In this document: piece after piece, positions 50,936 to 59,677 of the stretch | Layout of the letters: each line of letters begins with the position of its first letter | How positions within the stretch are numbered: the stretch's first letter is position 1 | Assembly (NCBI GenBank): GCA_021822495.1 | Contig: JAKAQO010000005.1 | Location: 62,001 to 126,000 of the forward strand | DNA length: 64,000 nt | From: a bacterium | GTDB lineage: Bacteria; Elusimicrobiota; Elusimicrobia; UBA1565; UBA9628 | Direction of reading: 5' to 3' | Notes under the pieces: generated by a model | Database searches by the model: none | What the model saw: only the letters and a program-made list of their open reading frames with translations | Told to the model about the DNA's origin: nothing | Position numbers and translations under genes: made by a program

Positions 50936-52567
50936 GTGGAAGAACAGCGAAACGTTAAAATCGAAATAGCTGCCGTTCTGTTTTTTTCTCTTCTCATCTC
51001 CTTATCCGGTCTCAAAGAAGCCCTTCAAATAGACGAGCCCTTTTTCCTGGCCGTGGGTTTTCATATTCTCAAGGCCCCCTTGCATCCGTTTAACTTTTCA
51101 TTTAACTGGTATGGACAAACCGTTTCATACGCGAAACTTAACAACACCCCTCCTCTCTTTCACTATCTTCTGGCCCTCGGGCTTTACTTCTCCAAGGGAA
51201 AAATCTGGCTTCTGCGCGCATTACTTATTCCCTTTGATTTACTGAGCGCGTTTTTTCTTTATTTAATCGCCGCTCGTTTTCTCAAACGCCCTCTTTGGCC
51301 GACTTTAATCGTTCTCGCCTCGCCCGCCTATCTCATCAATCTTCCGCATTTAATGCCGGAAAAGGTAATGGCGGTCTTTTCCTTTTTATCCCTCTACGCA
51401 TTGATTCGCTCTTTCGATGAAAAAAACGAGACCTGGTATTGGATTTCGGCCTTCGCCTTAAACCTGGCCCTTCTCTCAAAATACGCCGCCCTTTTTCTCT
51501 TTTTTCCGGCGCTCGCCTACTCCCTAGAACATCAAGTGCCCCTTCGGAAAATGCTCCGCTATTTTTTCATTTCCATTTTCGGGCTTCTCCTTTATTTTAT
51601 CTACGACCGGCTTACCAACCGCGCCGCGCTTACGGCCCTAAGCAGCGTTTTTGCCGCTCCCAGCATCGCGCTACTTCCTTTATATAGGACTCGCTCTTTT
51701 TTCTCTTTCGCCGGTGGTTTGGGAGTCGCGGCGACTCTCTGGCCATCCCTCTTTCTTAAAAAAAATCTTAAAGCGCAAATTCTGTGTTGGGCGGGCGCAA
51801 TCCTTCTCTTCCTGCCGTTTTTCGACACGCCCCATGCCTTGACTCCTCTTTTTCAGCGCGGGATGGGAATCACTTTTTCTTATCTAGCCCTGACGTCTTT
51901 TTGGGAATTATTTTCAGCCCGAGCGCTCAAAGGCTGGCCTTTTTGGATGAGCTGGCTTTTTTCGGCCAGCCTTCTCCAATTTTTTCTTTATTGGAGTATC
52001 GCCGCCCGGCTTTTTATCTTCATCCTGCCGCCCCTTATTTTTGGACTGGCGGAAAAAATGGAAATTCTCTTTGAGAATAACTTCAAAAAAATCATGATTA
52101 TCTCTTTTCTCTTAACGCTTTCCTTGACTCTTGTTTTAAGAGAGGTTGATTTTGCCTACGCTTCCTCGCAAAAAAAATTCGCGGAGTGGGTCAAAACCCG
52201 CTATCTGGACGCTGGGGAAAAAGTATGGTTTACCGGCCACTGGGGCTTTCAATATTACATGGAGAAAGCCGGAGCCGTGGAAGAAAACTGGCCGCCGCAA
52301 GAAATGAAGACGGGAGATATTTTCGCCGTTCCGGCCATCAATACCAATTTAATATTGCCATCTTATCTAACTACAAAGTTCAAAGAGGTTCATGAAATCA
52401 CGATCCAAAACCCCTTCCCATTCCGTTTGATGGGTTCTTCCGACATCCCCAATGGAGCGGGCTTTTACTCCAGCGTCTTTGGTTTTTTACCTTACGCCTT
52501 GAGTTCAGGGCCGCTGGATAAATTTCTCGTATTCCAAATCCAAAAAACTCCTAAAACCGTTAAATAA
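50936..52567 (+). CDS. GT39/ArnT-like polyprenyl-sugar glycosyltransferase
   Basis: 543 residues from GTG 50936. About eleven helices. The first periplasmic loop carries the acidic pair in LQIDEPFFLAVG (about residue 34), the catalytic Asp position of PMT/ArnT-type GT-C enzymes. It would move a sugar from a polyprenyl phosphate to an acceptor outside the inner membrane. Its last 76 bases overlap, in the opposite direction, the end of the next gene. The start has no ribosome-binding site but an extended -10 ends 6 bases before it. Confidence 0.8.
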   Translation: MEEQRNVKIEIAAVLFFSLLISLSGLKEALQIDEPFFLAVGFHILKAPLHPFNFSFNWYGQTVSYAKLNNTPPLFHYLLALGLYFSKGKIWLLRALLIPFDLLSAFFLYLIAARFLKRPLWPTLIVLASPAYLINLPHLMPEKVMAVFSFLSLYALIRSFDEKNETWYWISAFALNLALLSKYAALFLFFPALAYSLEHQVPLRKMLRYFFISIFGLLLYFIYDRLTNRAALTALSSVFAAPSIALLPLYRTRSFFSFAGGLGVAATLWPSLFLKKNLKAQILCWAGAILLFLPFFDTPHALTPLFQRGMGITFSYLALTSFWELFSARALKGWPFWMSWLFSASLLQFFLYWSIAARLFIFILPPLIFGLAEKMEILFENNFKKIMIISFLLTLSLTLVLREVDFAYASSQKKFAEWVKTRYLDAGEKVWFTGHWGFQYYMEKAGAVEENWPPQEMKTGDIFAVPAINTNLILPSYLTTKFKEVHEITIQNPFPFRLMGSSDIPNGAGFYSSVFGFLPYALSSGPLDKFLVFQIQKTPKTVK

Positions 52568-53709
52568 CCCACGCTCCAATATCCGGACCAAAACCAAAAG
52601 TAAGACGGTAACGCCCGGTAATTGGGAATAAGCAAAAGATTCACTGATATGAGGATAAGCAGGAACCAAAGCGATATTTTTCGATTGCCAATATCCCGCA
52701 AAACCGCTAAGAAAAGCGGCAGAATCCAAACTTGATCTCCGCAATGGGAATAGAGAGAACCTAAAAGCGCGATGGAAAAAATCAGAGCCAAGCGCTTTTG
52801 GGCAGAACCCGGACGCAGGGAAATCCATAGAATAAAAAACCCGCTAAAAACTCCGCCTATTTTTCTAAAAAATTGAAGCCAGGGCGAGGGTTCAAAGAGA
52901 GAGGCGAAAGAGGCCGCTTTGAGAAAAGAAAAAAAGTGAAGGCTTTTATAAATTTGGACGACCAGGCTTTGATCGTCAAAAAAAACAAAGCGACTCCCGT
53001 AATGAAAAAGGCTTAAGGCGAAATCTTGCCACAGAACCCAAGAAGCGTTTCCAATAAGAATCGAAAAAATCCCCAAAGCCATCGGCCAAAGACTGAGAGC
53101 GGCCGCGCGCCATTTTCGGTTCATTAAAAGAAAAAGAAATACGCACAAAAACCATTGCGGCAAAAGAGAGAGAAACCCCCACGCAAAAGTAGCCAAGGTT
53201 TCATATCCTTTTTGCCATAAAATGAGTCCCAGGACAAACGCGGCGAAAACCACGACCGCCAAACGATGATAGAAAACGCCGTGAATGAGACCGGGGAAAG
53301 AAGCGATAAAGAAAATGGCAAGGTAAGATCGCAATTCTCCAAGAGAAAATTCCGCCAAATAAAGCGAGGCATAAATCGCAAACGCCAGGGAGAGAAAAAT
53401 AATAAAAGACCAAAGATAGAAAGCCGTTTTATAAGAGAACCTTGGCAAGAATTGGAGGAGAGTGAAATCCCAAGGTGGAAGGGCCGCCGCGTAAAAACGC
53501 GACGGATAGGGGTTTCTGCGTCCCAAAAAAGAAGAGAGCGCGTTTTGAAACGTTAAGGGGTCATAAGGGTTTTGGCCACGAGCGTAAAGACTGCTTCCCG
53601 CGTATAAATAGATGAAATCCTCTCTCGGATTTTGAAGGGAAATCCATGACCAAAAGGCTGAAACAAGGAGAATGAGAAGAACTCCTAAGGTGCGCCGCTC
53701 CGCGCTCAT
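52492..53709 (-). CDS. GT87/DUF2029-like integral membrane protein
   Basis: 405 residues from ATG 53709 (an upstream in-frame ATG would overlap the previous gene; 53709 gives an ATGA overlap with it). About ten helices. The opening REDFIYLYAGSSLYARGQNPYDP is the usual DUF2029/GT87 signature, in which the Asp near the first loop is thought catalytic (alpha-mannosyltransferases in other phyla). Last gene of a leftward set of three polytopic proteins. C-terminus converges on and overlaps the gene at 50936-52567. Confidence 0.75.
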   Translation of the reverse strand: MSAERRTLGVLLILLVSAFWSWISLQNPREDFIYLYAGSSLYARGQNPYDPLTFQNALSSFLGRRNPYPSRFYAAALPPWDFTLLQFLPRFSYKTAFYLWSFIIFLSLAFAIYASLYLAEFSLGELRSYLAIFFIASFPGLIHGVFYHRLAVVVFAAFVLGLILWQKGYETLATFAWGFLSLLPQWFLCVFLFLLMNRKWRAAALSLWPMALGIFSILIGNASWVLWQDFALSLFHYGSRFVFFDDQSLVVQIYKSLHFFSFLKAASFASLFEPSPWLQFFRKIGGVFSGFFILWISLRPGSAQKRLALIFSIALLGSLYSHCGDQVWILPLFLAVLRDIGNRKISLWFLLILISVNLLLIPNYRALPSYFWFWSGYWSVGYLTVLGVFWIWNTRNLSSGPELKA

Positions 53710-56372
53710 GGCGATTTTATTACCGAGGCGTAGAGAAGGCCCACAAACCCCAAAAGAAAGAGAACCCAGCCCCAATCGGAATAAGGGGGGGAAAAACTCC
53801 AGCGCACGGAATTACTACCCGTTTCAAGATCAATGGATTGAAAAATTTCATCATAGGAACCAATCTTGGATGGAAAGCCGTTGATTTGAGCCTTCCATCC
53901 GGGCATAAAAAGTTCCCGGCGAATTAATTTCGCGGGAGCGGCGCAGTCAGCTAACGCGAAATCCCGGCGCAAACGGCTCAACTGGCAGGGACCCCCAACG
54001 AGCGAATAATAAGGCCGCGGGTTGGGCAATTCCCAAATCTTAACGAGAGAATCAGAATAAACCTCGCGAATTCCCTTAAGACTTCCGACATAACGCAAAA
54101 TTAAGCGCGCGCCTCTTCCGGGAATTTTTCCTTGAGGCCCAAAGAGAACTTGGTTTTGGCCTGGGGGCAATAGACCCGTCCAGAGAGCAAAGGGTTTTTT
54201 ACCGCCCTCATTGGAAATATCCAAAGACATCAAAACCCCCGGATGCACCCGGAGAGGGGGCGACAGCGGCACGTAAAGAAAAGAGTCGTCCTTGGTCCCA
54301 ATAAGCGAGACCTCCCCCGAGGCACAAGCTCCCTGAGCGCAAAGACGCGCTTTCATTTTTCCATCCGCGCTATTTCTATAATTTCCCTCAAAAACGCCGA
54401 CGGAGGATATTTGATTTTTCCCGCCAGGGTAAGACGGAGCGGTCAATACGACCCTTGCCGACTGCCCCGTAAAAAGAGTCAACGGCTCGGTCACCTTCCC
54501 AACCGCAAAGGCAAAGGAAAAGAGAGAAAGCCCTTCCGGACGCGTGACGACATAACGAACTCCGACTTTTTCGTAATTCTTCAAGAATTTAAGCAGAGAG
54601 TCTCTCCCCGCGCTTCTCCCATAGGGAGGCCAATCCGGAAGATAAACGGCGTTACGGGATTTAAATAGAAGCGGAAAGAGGTTTTTATTTATGAATTCAT
54701 CCCAATTTCCCGGAGCGGGAACGCCATTGTAATTAAGTTCGGCTATTTTAAAATAGGATCCATAGTTGGGGTGAATCGGATAAAAGGTATAGAAACGAGA
54801 AAGCCCGAGATGAGTTTTTAAAAAATGAATCGCGGGCCAATCAAGGCGCCGAGGATGAACCGCGCTTAGCTGGGGAACGATGAAAAACACGCAAGACTCT
54901 AGTATTAGGAGGCAAAAGAAAACGATTCTGCGGTATTCCCCGCTAAGAAATATCCAGGACGCCGCAAAAACACCAAGTTCGCCTATCGCCCAGGCATTGG
55001 ATAAAAAAAAGAAACTTTTAAAAAACCCTCCCCAGCTTCCAAAATTATGCCAAGGCCAAGCCACCGCGGCGGCAAAAAAAATCAGCGCCAATGAAGCGGC
55101 AAGCGGTAAAAAAATATTCGACTGATCATTTTTTAAATCATCAATAGCCAACGCCGCGAGAATGGAGAGAGACAATTCCCAGGACGGCGGCGAATAGCGG
55201 TAAAATTCCGATTGCGAGAGAAAAGGAATATGAGACATCAAAGATAGAATCGGCGAGAACCCAAAACTTCGAGCCCAACAAAGGAGCGCCCACGAAACGA
55301 GCAAAATCCTCAGCCCTTTTTCTCGCTTGCCTCCCGAATAGGGAATCGCAAACAGGGCTAAAAAGACCAGCGAAACCCCGGCATAGCCTCCCACGTTATC
55401 CCATACTCGCGCGAGGGTTCTATTTCCAAAGCTAAACGCCGTGGGGCCGAACACATAAGGCAAAAAAAGGGTCGCAGATCCGGCAAAAGGGAGAGAGACG
55501 CGTCCAAAAACATGAAGACGGAACACGTCGGAATTTTGAAGATAATCGCCAAAAGAGATTAAAAGTGGAGCAGCAAGTAAGAGTCCCAAAACCCCGCCGC
55601 CAATAACACGTCCGGCAAAAACCAAAGGACGCTCCGACATTCTTAGGCGAAGAAGCGCCCACAAAAGAGCCAATAGGCCGTCAATATAAGCGGTTTCCGG
55701 GAAACCAGCAAGGAGAGACCAAGCCAGGGCAAACCCAATCCAAAAAACTCCCGCGTTTTTTCCCTCTTCCGAAAAAGCGGTCTCTATTCCATAGAGGAAA
55801 AGAGGCAAAAACGGAATGGGGTGGATGGCCACATAGGAGAACCAGGAAAAAGTTCCGTTCAATGAATAAGCCATCGCTCCGGCAAGGGCCGCGAATGGGC
55901 CAAGACGCAATTTTCGCAACAATCCATAGGAAGCGAGTCCGGAAACAATTTGAAGGGATATCTTCAGCCACAAAACGCCGTTTCTCAATAAGAGCAGAAA
56001 CAAAAACGGCCAAAAAAAAGCGGCGGAAGCCGGACCTCCAGCCAAAGGCATTCCCACGCCGGAATAGGAATTCCACCAGGGAACGGTCCCGCGCAACCAA
56101 TCCAGGGCCGCAAGCTTCCCCAGCGCTTGCGTGGTATAGCCAGCATGCGGATCCAAATAGGGCGCGCCCGGAAGCGGGTGGAAAGTATGCCCAATCGCCA
56201 GGCCCGAGTTAAACCATAGGGGGTTAGGGCTAAGCCCTAAAAGAAGCAGGGGCAGATGAATCAAAAACGGAAGGAGAAAAATCGCCGCGATGGGCGCCCA
56301 CGGGAAAGATTCCAGCCATTGGTCCATTGAAACTAAAAAGCCGCTCCTGACCCGCTCAGATTGAGAAATCAT
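53706..56372 (-). CDS. YfhO-like large membrane protein
   Basis: 888 residues from ATG 56372, which overlaps the preceding stop as ATGA; the longer open frame upstream is unlikely to be used. About thirteen helices through residue 500, then a periplasmic beta-rich part (about 520-860) and a final helix. The pattern GTVPWWNSYSGVGMPLAG and the C-terminal helix after NSVRWSFSPPYSDWGW match bacterial YfhO-type membrane proteins (PF09586), related to GT-C glycosyltransferases that decorate surface polymers. Substrate unknown. Confidence 0.8.
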   Translation of the reverse strand: MISQSERVRSGFLVSMDQWLESFPWAPIAAIFLLPFLIHLPLLLLGLSPNPLWFNSGLAIGHTFHPLPGAPYLDPHAGYTTQALGKLAALDWLRGTVPWWNSYSGVGMPLAGGPASAAFFWPFLFLLLLRNGVLWLKISLQIVSGLASYGLLRKLRLGPFAALAGAMAYSLNGTFSWFSYVAIHPIPFLPLFLYGIETAFSEEGKNAGVFWIGFALAWSLLAGFPETAYIDGLLALLWALLRLRMSERPLVFAGRVIGGGVLGLLLAAPLLISFGDYLQNSDVFRLHVFGRVSLPFAGSATLFLPYVFGPTAFSFGNRTLARVWDNVGGYAGVSLVFLALFAIPYSGGKREKGLRILLVSWALLCWARSFGFSPILSLMSHIPFLSQSEFYRYSPPSWELSLSILAALAIDDLKNDQSNIFLPLAASLALIFFAAAVAWPWHNFGSWGGFFKSFFFLSNAWAIGELGVFAASWIFLSGEYRRIVFFCLLILESCVFFIVPQLSAVHPRRLDWPAIHFLKTHLGLSRFYTFYPIHPNYGSYFKIAELNYNGVPAPGNWDEFINKNLFPLLFKSRNAVYLPDWPPYGRSAGRDSLLKFLKNYEKVGVRYVVTRPEGLSLFSFAFAVGKVTEPLTLFTGQSARVVLTAPSYPGGKNQISSVGVFEGNYRNSADGKMKARLCAQGACASGEVSLIGTKDDSFLYVPLSPPLRVHPGVLMSLDISNEGGKKPFALWTGLLPPGQNQVLFGPQGKIPGRGARLILRYVGSLKGIREVYSDSLVKIWELPNPRPYYSLVGGPCQLSRLRRDFALADCAAPAKLIRRELFMPGWKAQINGFPSKIGSYDEIFQSIDLETGSNSVRWSFSPPYSDWGWVLFLLGFVGLLYASVIKSP

Positions 56373-57934
56373 TTTTTTGGAAAGAATTGAACAAGGGAAA
56401 GCTCCGGATTGTGATAGAGAATTTTGCAGGACGCCGCAGTGGAAGAGCAGGGATCCCAATTAGACGGAAAAACCGCGTAGTTGGCGTTCAAGACATGAGA
56501 AATGCCAAGCAAGGTTTTTAAATCCTTATGGAGATAAGCGGCATTAAGGTCTTCGTGAAGCGGCCAATAGAATTTTTCAACTTTATCATTAAAGGCGATA
56601 AGCATTTCAAGAGCGCGGGAATCCCCAAAAACGGAGCGGACGGATTTTAAACGAAAAAAGAAAAGCCCGTCAGGAACGAGAATCAAGGCGTCGCGAGGAG
56701 TCATCTCTCTGGTTTTTCGCGACAGGTCCGTTTCATCTTTCCACAATCGCTCCGGTTCCAAAGGGGCGCTCCAGGCTGAATGAGGGAAAGAATGGAGGAG
56801 AATAAAAACCCCTAAGACAAGAATTAAAATATTTTTCTTTCTCTCTTCCAGGGGGCGCCAAAATTCGGACGCAAGAGGAATTAGCGGGAGAATGGCCGGC
56901 ATGAAGGATCTAAATTCGGCCATGATTAAAGTCGGAGAAAACGGGAGCGTTAAAATAAAAAACCGTCCGAGAATCAGAAAACTCAACGGCAAACTCGCGC
57001 TTAAGAGAACCTGGCTTTTTTTATCTTGAATACTCCGCCAGGGCCGAGCCATGACCCAAAAGGCGAAAACAATCGCGGGATAACGTAAAAGAAAAAAGAA
57101 GATAATGATCGCCCGGAAACGGAAAATGGGCCAGCCATTGGCTGGATAAATGCCCGGAAAAGCCCAGCCGAAAAAATTCGCGCTGGGAGGGCTCCACCTT
57201 CTCAAAAACAATAAAGACGGCAAGACCCCCATAAACATAAAAATGAGAGAAAGGAAAACCGCCAGAAACGACATTTTATTTTTTGGGGGACGAACAGCGG
57301 GAACAAAAAAATAAACGGAAACAAGGGCCAAACTCATCTCAATAGCCGTGGGAGCGTGAATATTGGCCGCCAAGGCTAAAAGCCCCATTTCCCAAGGGGG
57401 CGCGGCGGGATTTTTTATTCTCCGCGCGAGAAAATAGAGAATCCATGGAAAAAGAGACAAGGCCTGCTCATGAGGGACCGCAAAATTTCCAAGCGCGAGA
57501 AAATATTGACCCGCCGGATCGGTTCCGCCGGCTAGAAGAAATAAAACCGCCAGCGCCATTGAAAGAAAGTTTTCTGAAATCTCATAAGACAGAAGGCCCA
57601 TCCCTAAAGCCGCCACAAAAAAAGTCAAACAAGAGATAAACCAATTACCCACAATCGCGTCGTGAAAGAGACGCAAACTCAAACGAGCCGTCATCTCGCG
57701 CCAAAACCAAGGATAAAGAGGCGCGACGCGAGTCACCATATAATCGCGCGCATAAAGAGACGGGTTCAGGGTGTGAATTTGAATCGGAATGAGATGGAGA
57801 TAATCAAGGCTGGCCCCTGTGGCCAACATCGAATTCCAAGACGGTGGAAAACCGCTCCACAAAAATGTCCGGAACTGAAAAACAAACGCTAATGTCAACG
57901 CGATACAGCCCAGCGAAATTTGAAAGCGTTTCAT
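56369..57934 (-). CDS. Polytopic membrane protein of unknown family
   Basis: 521 residues, about ten to twelve helices, then a soluble C-terminal part of about 120 residues. N-terminal helix (SLGCIALTLAFVFQF) is followed by a large loop. It resembles GT-C-like proteins in layout, but I do not recognise a family. First of three coupled leftward genes (each overlaps the next by 4 bases), so it probably works with the YfhO-like and GT87-like proteins on the same surface glycan. Confidence 0.7.
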   Translation of the reverse strand: MKRFQISLGCIALTLAFVFQFRTFLWSGFPPSWNSMLATGASLDYLHLIPIQIHTLNPSLYARDYMVTRVAPLYPWFWREMTARLSLRLFHDAIVGNWFISCLTFFVAALGMGLLSYEISENFLSMALAVLFLLAGGTDPAGQYFLALGNFAVPHEQALSLFPWILYFLARRIKNPAAPPWEMGLLALAANIHAPTAIEMSLALVSVYFFVPAVRPPKNKMSFLAVFLSLIFMFMGVLPSLLFLRRWSPPSANFFGWAFPGIYPANGWPIFRFRAIIIFFFLLRYPAIVFAFWVMARPWRSIQDKKSQVLLSASLPLSFLILGRFFILTLPFSPTLIMAEFRSFMPAILPLIPLASEFWRPLEERKKNILILVLGVFILLHSFPHSAWSAPLEPERLWKDETDLSRKTREMTPRDALILVPDGLFFFRLKSVRSVFGDSRALEMLIAFNDKVEKFYWPLHEDLNAAYLHKDLKTLLGISHVLNANYAVFPSNWDPCSSTAASCKILYHNPELSLVQFFPKK

Positions 57935-57935
57935 C

Positions 57936-57956
57936 TATTATAGAAACACTATAATA
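57936..57956. promoter_or_regulatory. Inverted repeat containing -10 boxes between divergent genes
   Basis: TATTATAG-AAACA-CTATAATA: perfect 8-bp arms. The right arm carries TATAAT (57950) for the rib operon, 14 bases before the ribD ATG. The left arm carries the same box for the opposite strand but too near the ATG at 57934. No FMN riboswitch fits in the 35-base gap. Confidence 0.45.
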
Positions 57957-57969
57957 TCCTATCCCACTT

Positions 57970-59013
57970 ATGAAAGGACCCAGAGAAACAGACGTCTTCT
58001 TTATGCGCAAGGCTTTGGAACTGGCCCAACGCGGAGGCGAAAAGACTCGCCCCAATCCCAAAGTCGGCTGCGTTTTAGTGAAAGACGGAAAAATCATCTC
58101 TCAAGCCTGGCATCAGAAATTTGGCGGCCCGCACGCGGAACTCTTAGCTCTTGAAAAAGCCGGTTCTCAAGCGCACGGGGCCACCGCCTATGTCACCCTT
58201 GAACCTTGCGTTTTATTTCGCGGAAAAAAAACTCCTTCCTGCGCCGAGGCTCTTATCGCCGCCAAAGTAAAAAAGGTCTTCATCTCAAGCCCTGATCCAA
58301 ACCCTAAAATATCAAACCGCGGAATTGGACTCCTTAAGGCCAATGGAATCAAGGTTCAAACTGGACTTTTGAAGGAAGAAAATCAGGAGATAAACCGCAG
58401 TTTTTTCTGGAGACATCAGCACAAGCGCCCTTATGTGGTTTTAAAACTCGCTTTAGGCCTTGATGGGAAAGCCTTCGCGCTTGGGGGAAGATCAAAATGG
58501 ATTACCGGAATAGCCGCGCGAAAAAATGTTCATCGTCTCAGAGCCCGCTTTGACGCCATCTTAGTGGGAATCGAAACGGTCCTCAAAGATAATCCCAGTT
58601 TAACTTCTCACGGACGCGGCGAAAACCCCACTCGCGTTATTTTAGACACCCGCCTCAGAATTCCGCGAAATTCCAAGGTTTTGGACGGCCAAGCGCGAAC
58701 CTTGATCCTCACCTCATCCAATCAAAAAATTCCCAATGGGAAAATTCTTCGCGTCCCCAAAAAGGACGGAAAAATTAATTTAAGGCGCGCCTTGAGGAAA
58801 TTGGCCGAACTGGGAGTCGGAAGTTTGTTGGTTGAGGGAGGCCCCACGGTCATTGCTTCTTTTCTTAAGGAAAATCTGGCCGATGAGGCTTATGTCTTTC
58901 TCGCGCCGAAATTTTTGTCTGGAACCCGCAACCCAAACCTTGCGCCGCTCCTCAAACACCCGGAATTTGAAAAAATTGGAAAAGACTTTCTCATCCATGG
59001 TAGAATCTCATAG
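57970..59013 (+). CDS. ribD: Bifunctional riboflavin biosynthesis deaminase/reductase
   Basis: 347 residues. Deaminase domain first, with zinc ligands in GGPHAELLAL (His-Ala-Glu, about residue 59) and LEPCVLFRGKKTPSCAEAL (two Cys, about 79-93). Reductase domain from about residue 150 (RPYVVLKLALGLDGK, DAILVGIETVLKDNP, SLLVEGGPTVIASFL). It carries out the second and third steps of riboflavin synthesis from GTP. First gene of a rib operon that includes ribE, ribBA and ribH. Very short leader without ribosome-binding site. Confidence 0.96.
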   Translation: MKGPRETDVFFMRKALELAQRGGEKTRPNPKVGCVLVKDGKIISQAWHQKFGGPHAELLALEKAGSQAHGATAYVTLEPCVLFRGKKTPSCAEALIAAKVKKVFISSPDPNPKISNRGIGLLKANGIKVQTGLLKEENQEINRSFFWRHQHKRPYVVLKLALGLDGKAFALGGRSKWITGIAARKNVHRLRARFDAILVGIETVLKDNPSLTSHGRGENPTRVILDTRLRIPRNSKVLDGQARTLILTSSNQKIPNGKILRVPKKDGKINLRRALRKLAELGVGSLLVEGGPTVIASFLKENLADEAYVFLAPKFLSGTRNPNLAPLLKHPEFEKIGKDFLIHGRIS

Positions 59014-59015
59014 TC

Positions 59016-59077
59016 CCTTCTCTCATAATCTTAAGGTGGGGACAATGCCGTCTAAAATCACGAGGAAAAGGCATAGG
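59016..59077. repeat. Degenerate remnant of the composite repeat
   Basis: TAGTCCC...CTCATAATCTTAAGG followed by GTGGGGACAATGCCGTC aligns with the middle of the composite repeat (14945-15010) but with many changes. It is the only member of the family found right of 40 kb. Confidence 0.6.
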
Positions 59078-59677
59078 ATGTTTTCCGGGATCATTGAAAA
59101 AGAAGGCCGAGTTAAAAAAGCGAGCGGAAGCTCTCTCTGCATTTCCGCGTCTTTGACCGGAATTAAACCCGGAGACAGCGTCGCGGTCAACGGGACCTGC
59201 CTCACTGCGTTAAAATCCCTCAAAAAAAACCTCCTCGCATTCGATTTAAGTACGGAAACATTGAAACTTACGACCTTGGGGCGGCTCAAACCCGGCCAAA
59301 CCGTTAATCTTGAGCGCGCCCTTAAACTCTCAGATGTTATCGGCGGGCACCTTGTCTCAGGCCATGTTGACGTGACGGCCCGCGTTTTGGAAAAAATAAA
59401 TTTGCCCAAGGGCTTCGCCAACATCCGCGTTGAAATTCCTAAAGCCCTCATCGGCCTCATAGCCAAAAAAGGATCCGTCACCGTTGACGGAGTCAGCTTG
59501 ACTGTCGCGACTATTGGAAAAAGATATTTTGAGGCGGCGCTGATTCCGTATACGCTTAAACACACCAATCTTGGAAAATTAAAAGAAGGCGATTTCGTCA
59601 ACCTCGAAGCCGATCTCCTGGCCCGATACGCCGCTCATTACTTATCCAGCGTAAAATTTGGGAGGACCTCTATTTGA
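59078..59677 (+). CDS. ribE: Riboflavin synthase alpha chain
   Basis: 199 residues from ATG 59078. MFSGIIEKEGRV at the start and two related lumazine-binding halves (about 1-90 and 91-195) with GDSVAVNGTCLT and KGSVTVDGVSLT. It forms riboflavin from two dimethylribityllumazine molecules. The open frame extends upstream into ribD, but 59078 gives the canonical N-terminus. Preceded by a degenerate repeat; the TTG of ribBA overlaps its stop. Confidence 0.96.
   Translation: MFSGIIEKEGRVKKASGSSLCISASLTGIKPGDSVAVNGTCLTALKSLKKNLLAFDLSTETLKLTTLGRLKPGQTVNLERALKLSDVIGGHLVSGHVDVTARVLEKINLPKGFANIRVEIPKALIGLIAKKGSVTVDGVSLTVATIGKRYFEAALIPYTLKHTNLGKLKEGDFVNLEADLLARYAAHYLSSVKFGRTSI

Noticed and set aside
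53710-53775. Longer start for the GT87-like gene
   Set aside because: It would overlap the YfhO-like gene further; ATG 53709 gives an ATGA coupling and begins right before the first membrane helix.
57935-57969. FMN riboswitch ahead of the rib operon
   Set aside because: Only 35 bases separate ribD from the divergent gene, far too little for the RFN element; none of its conserved segments is visible.
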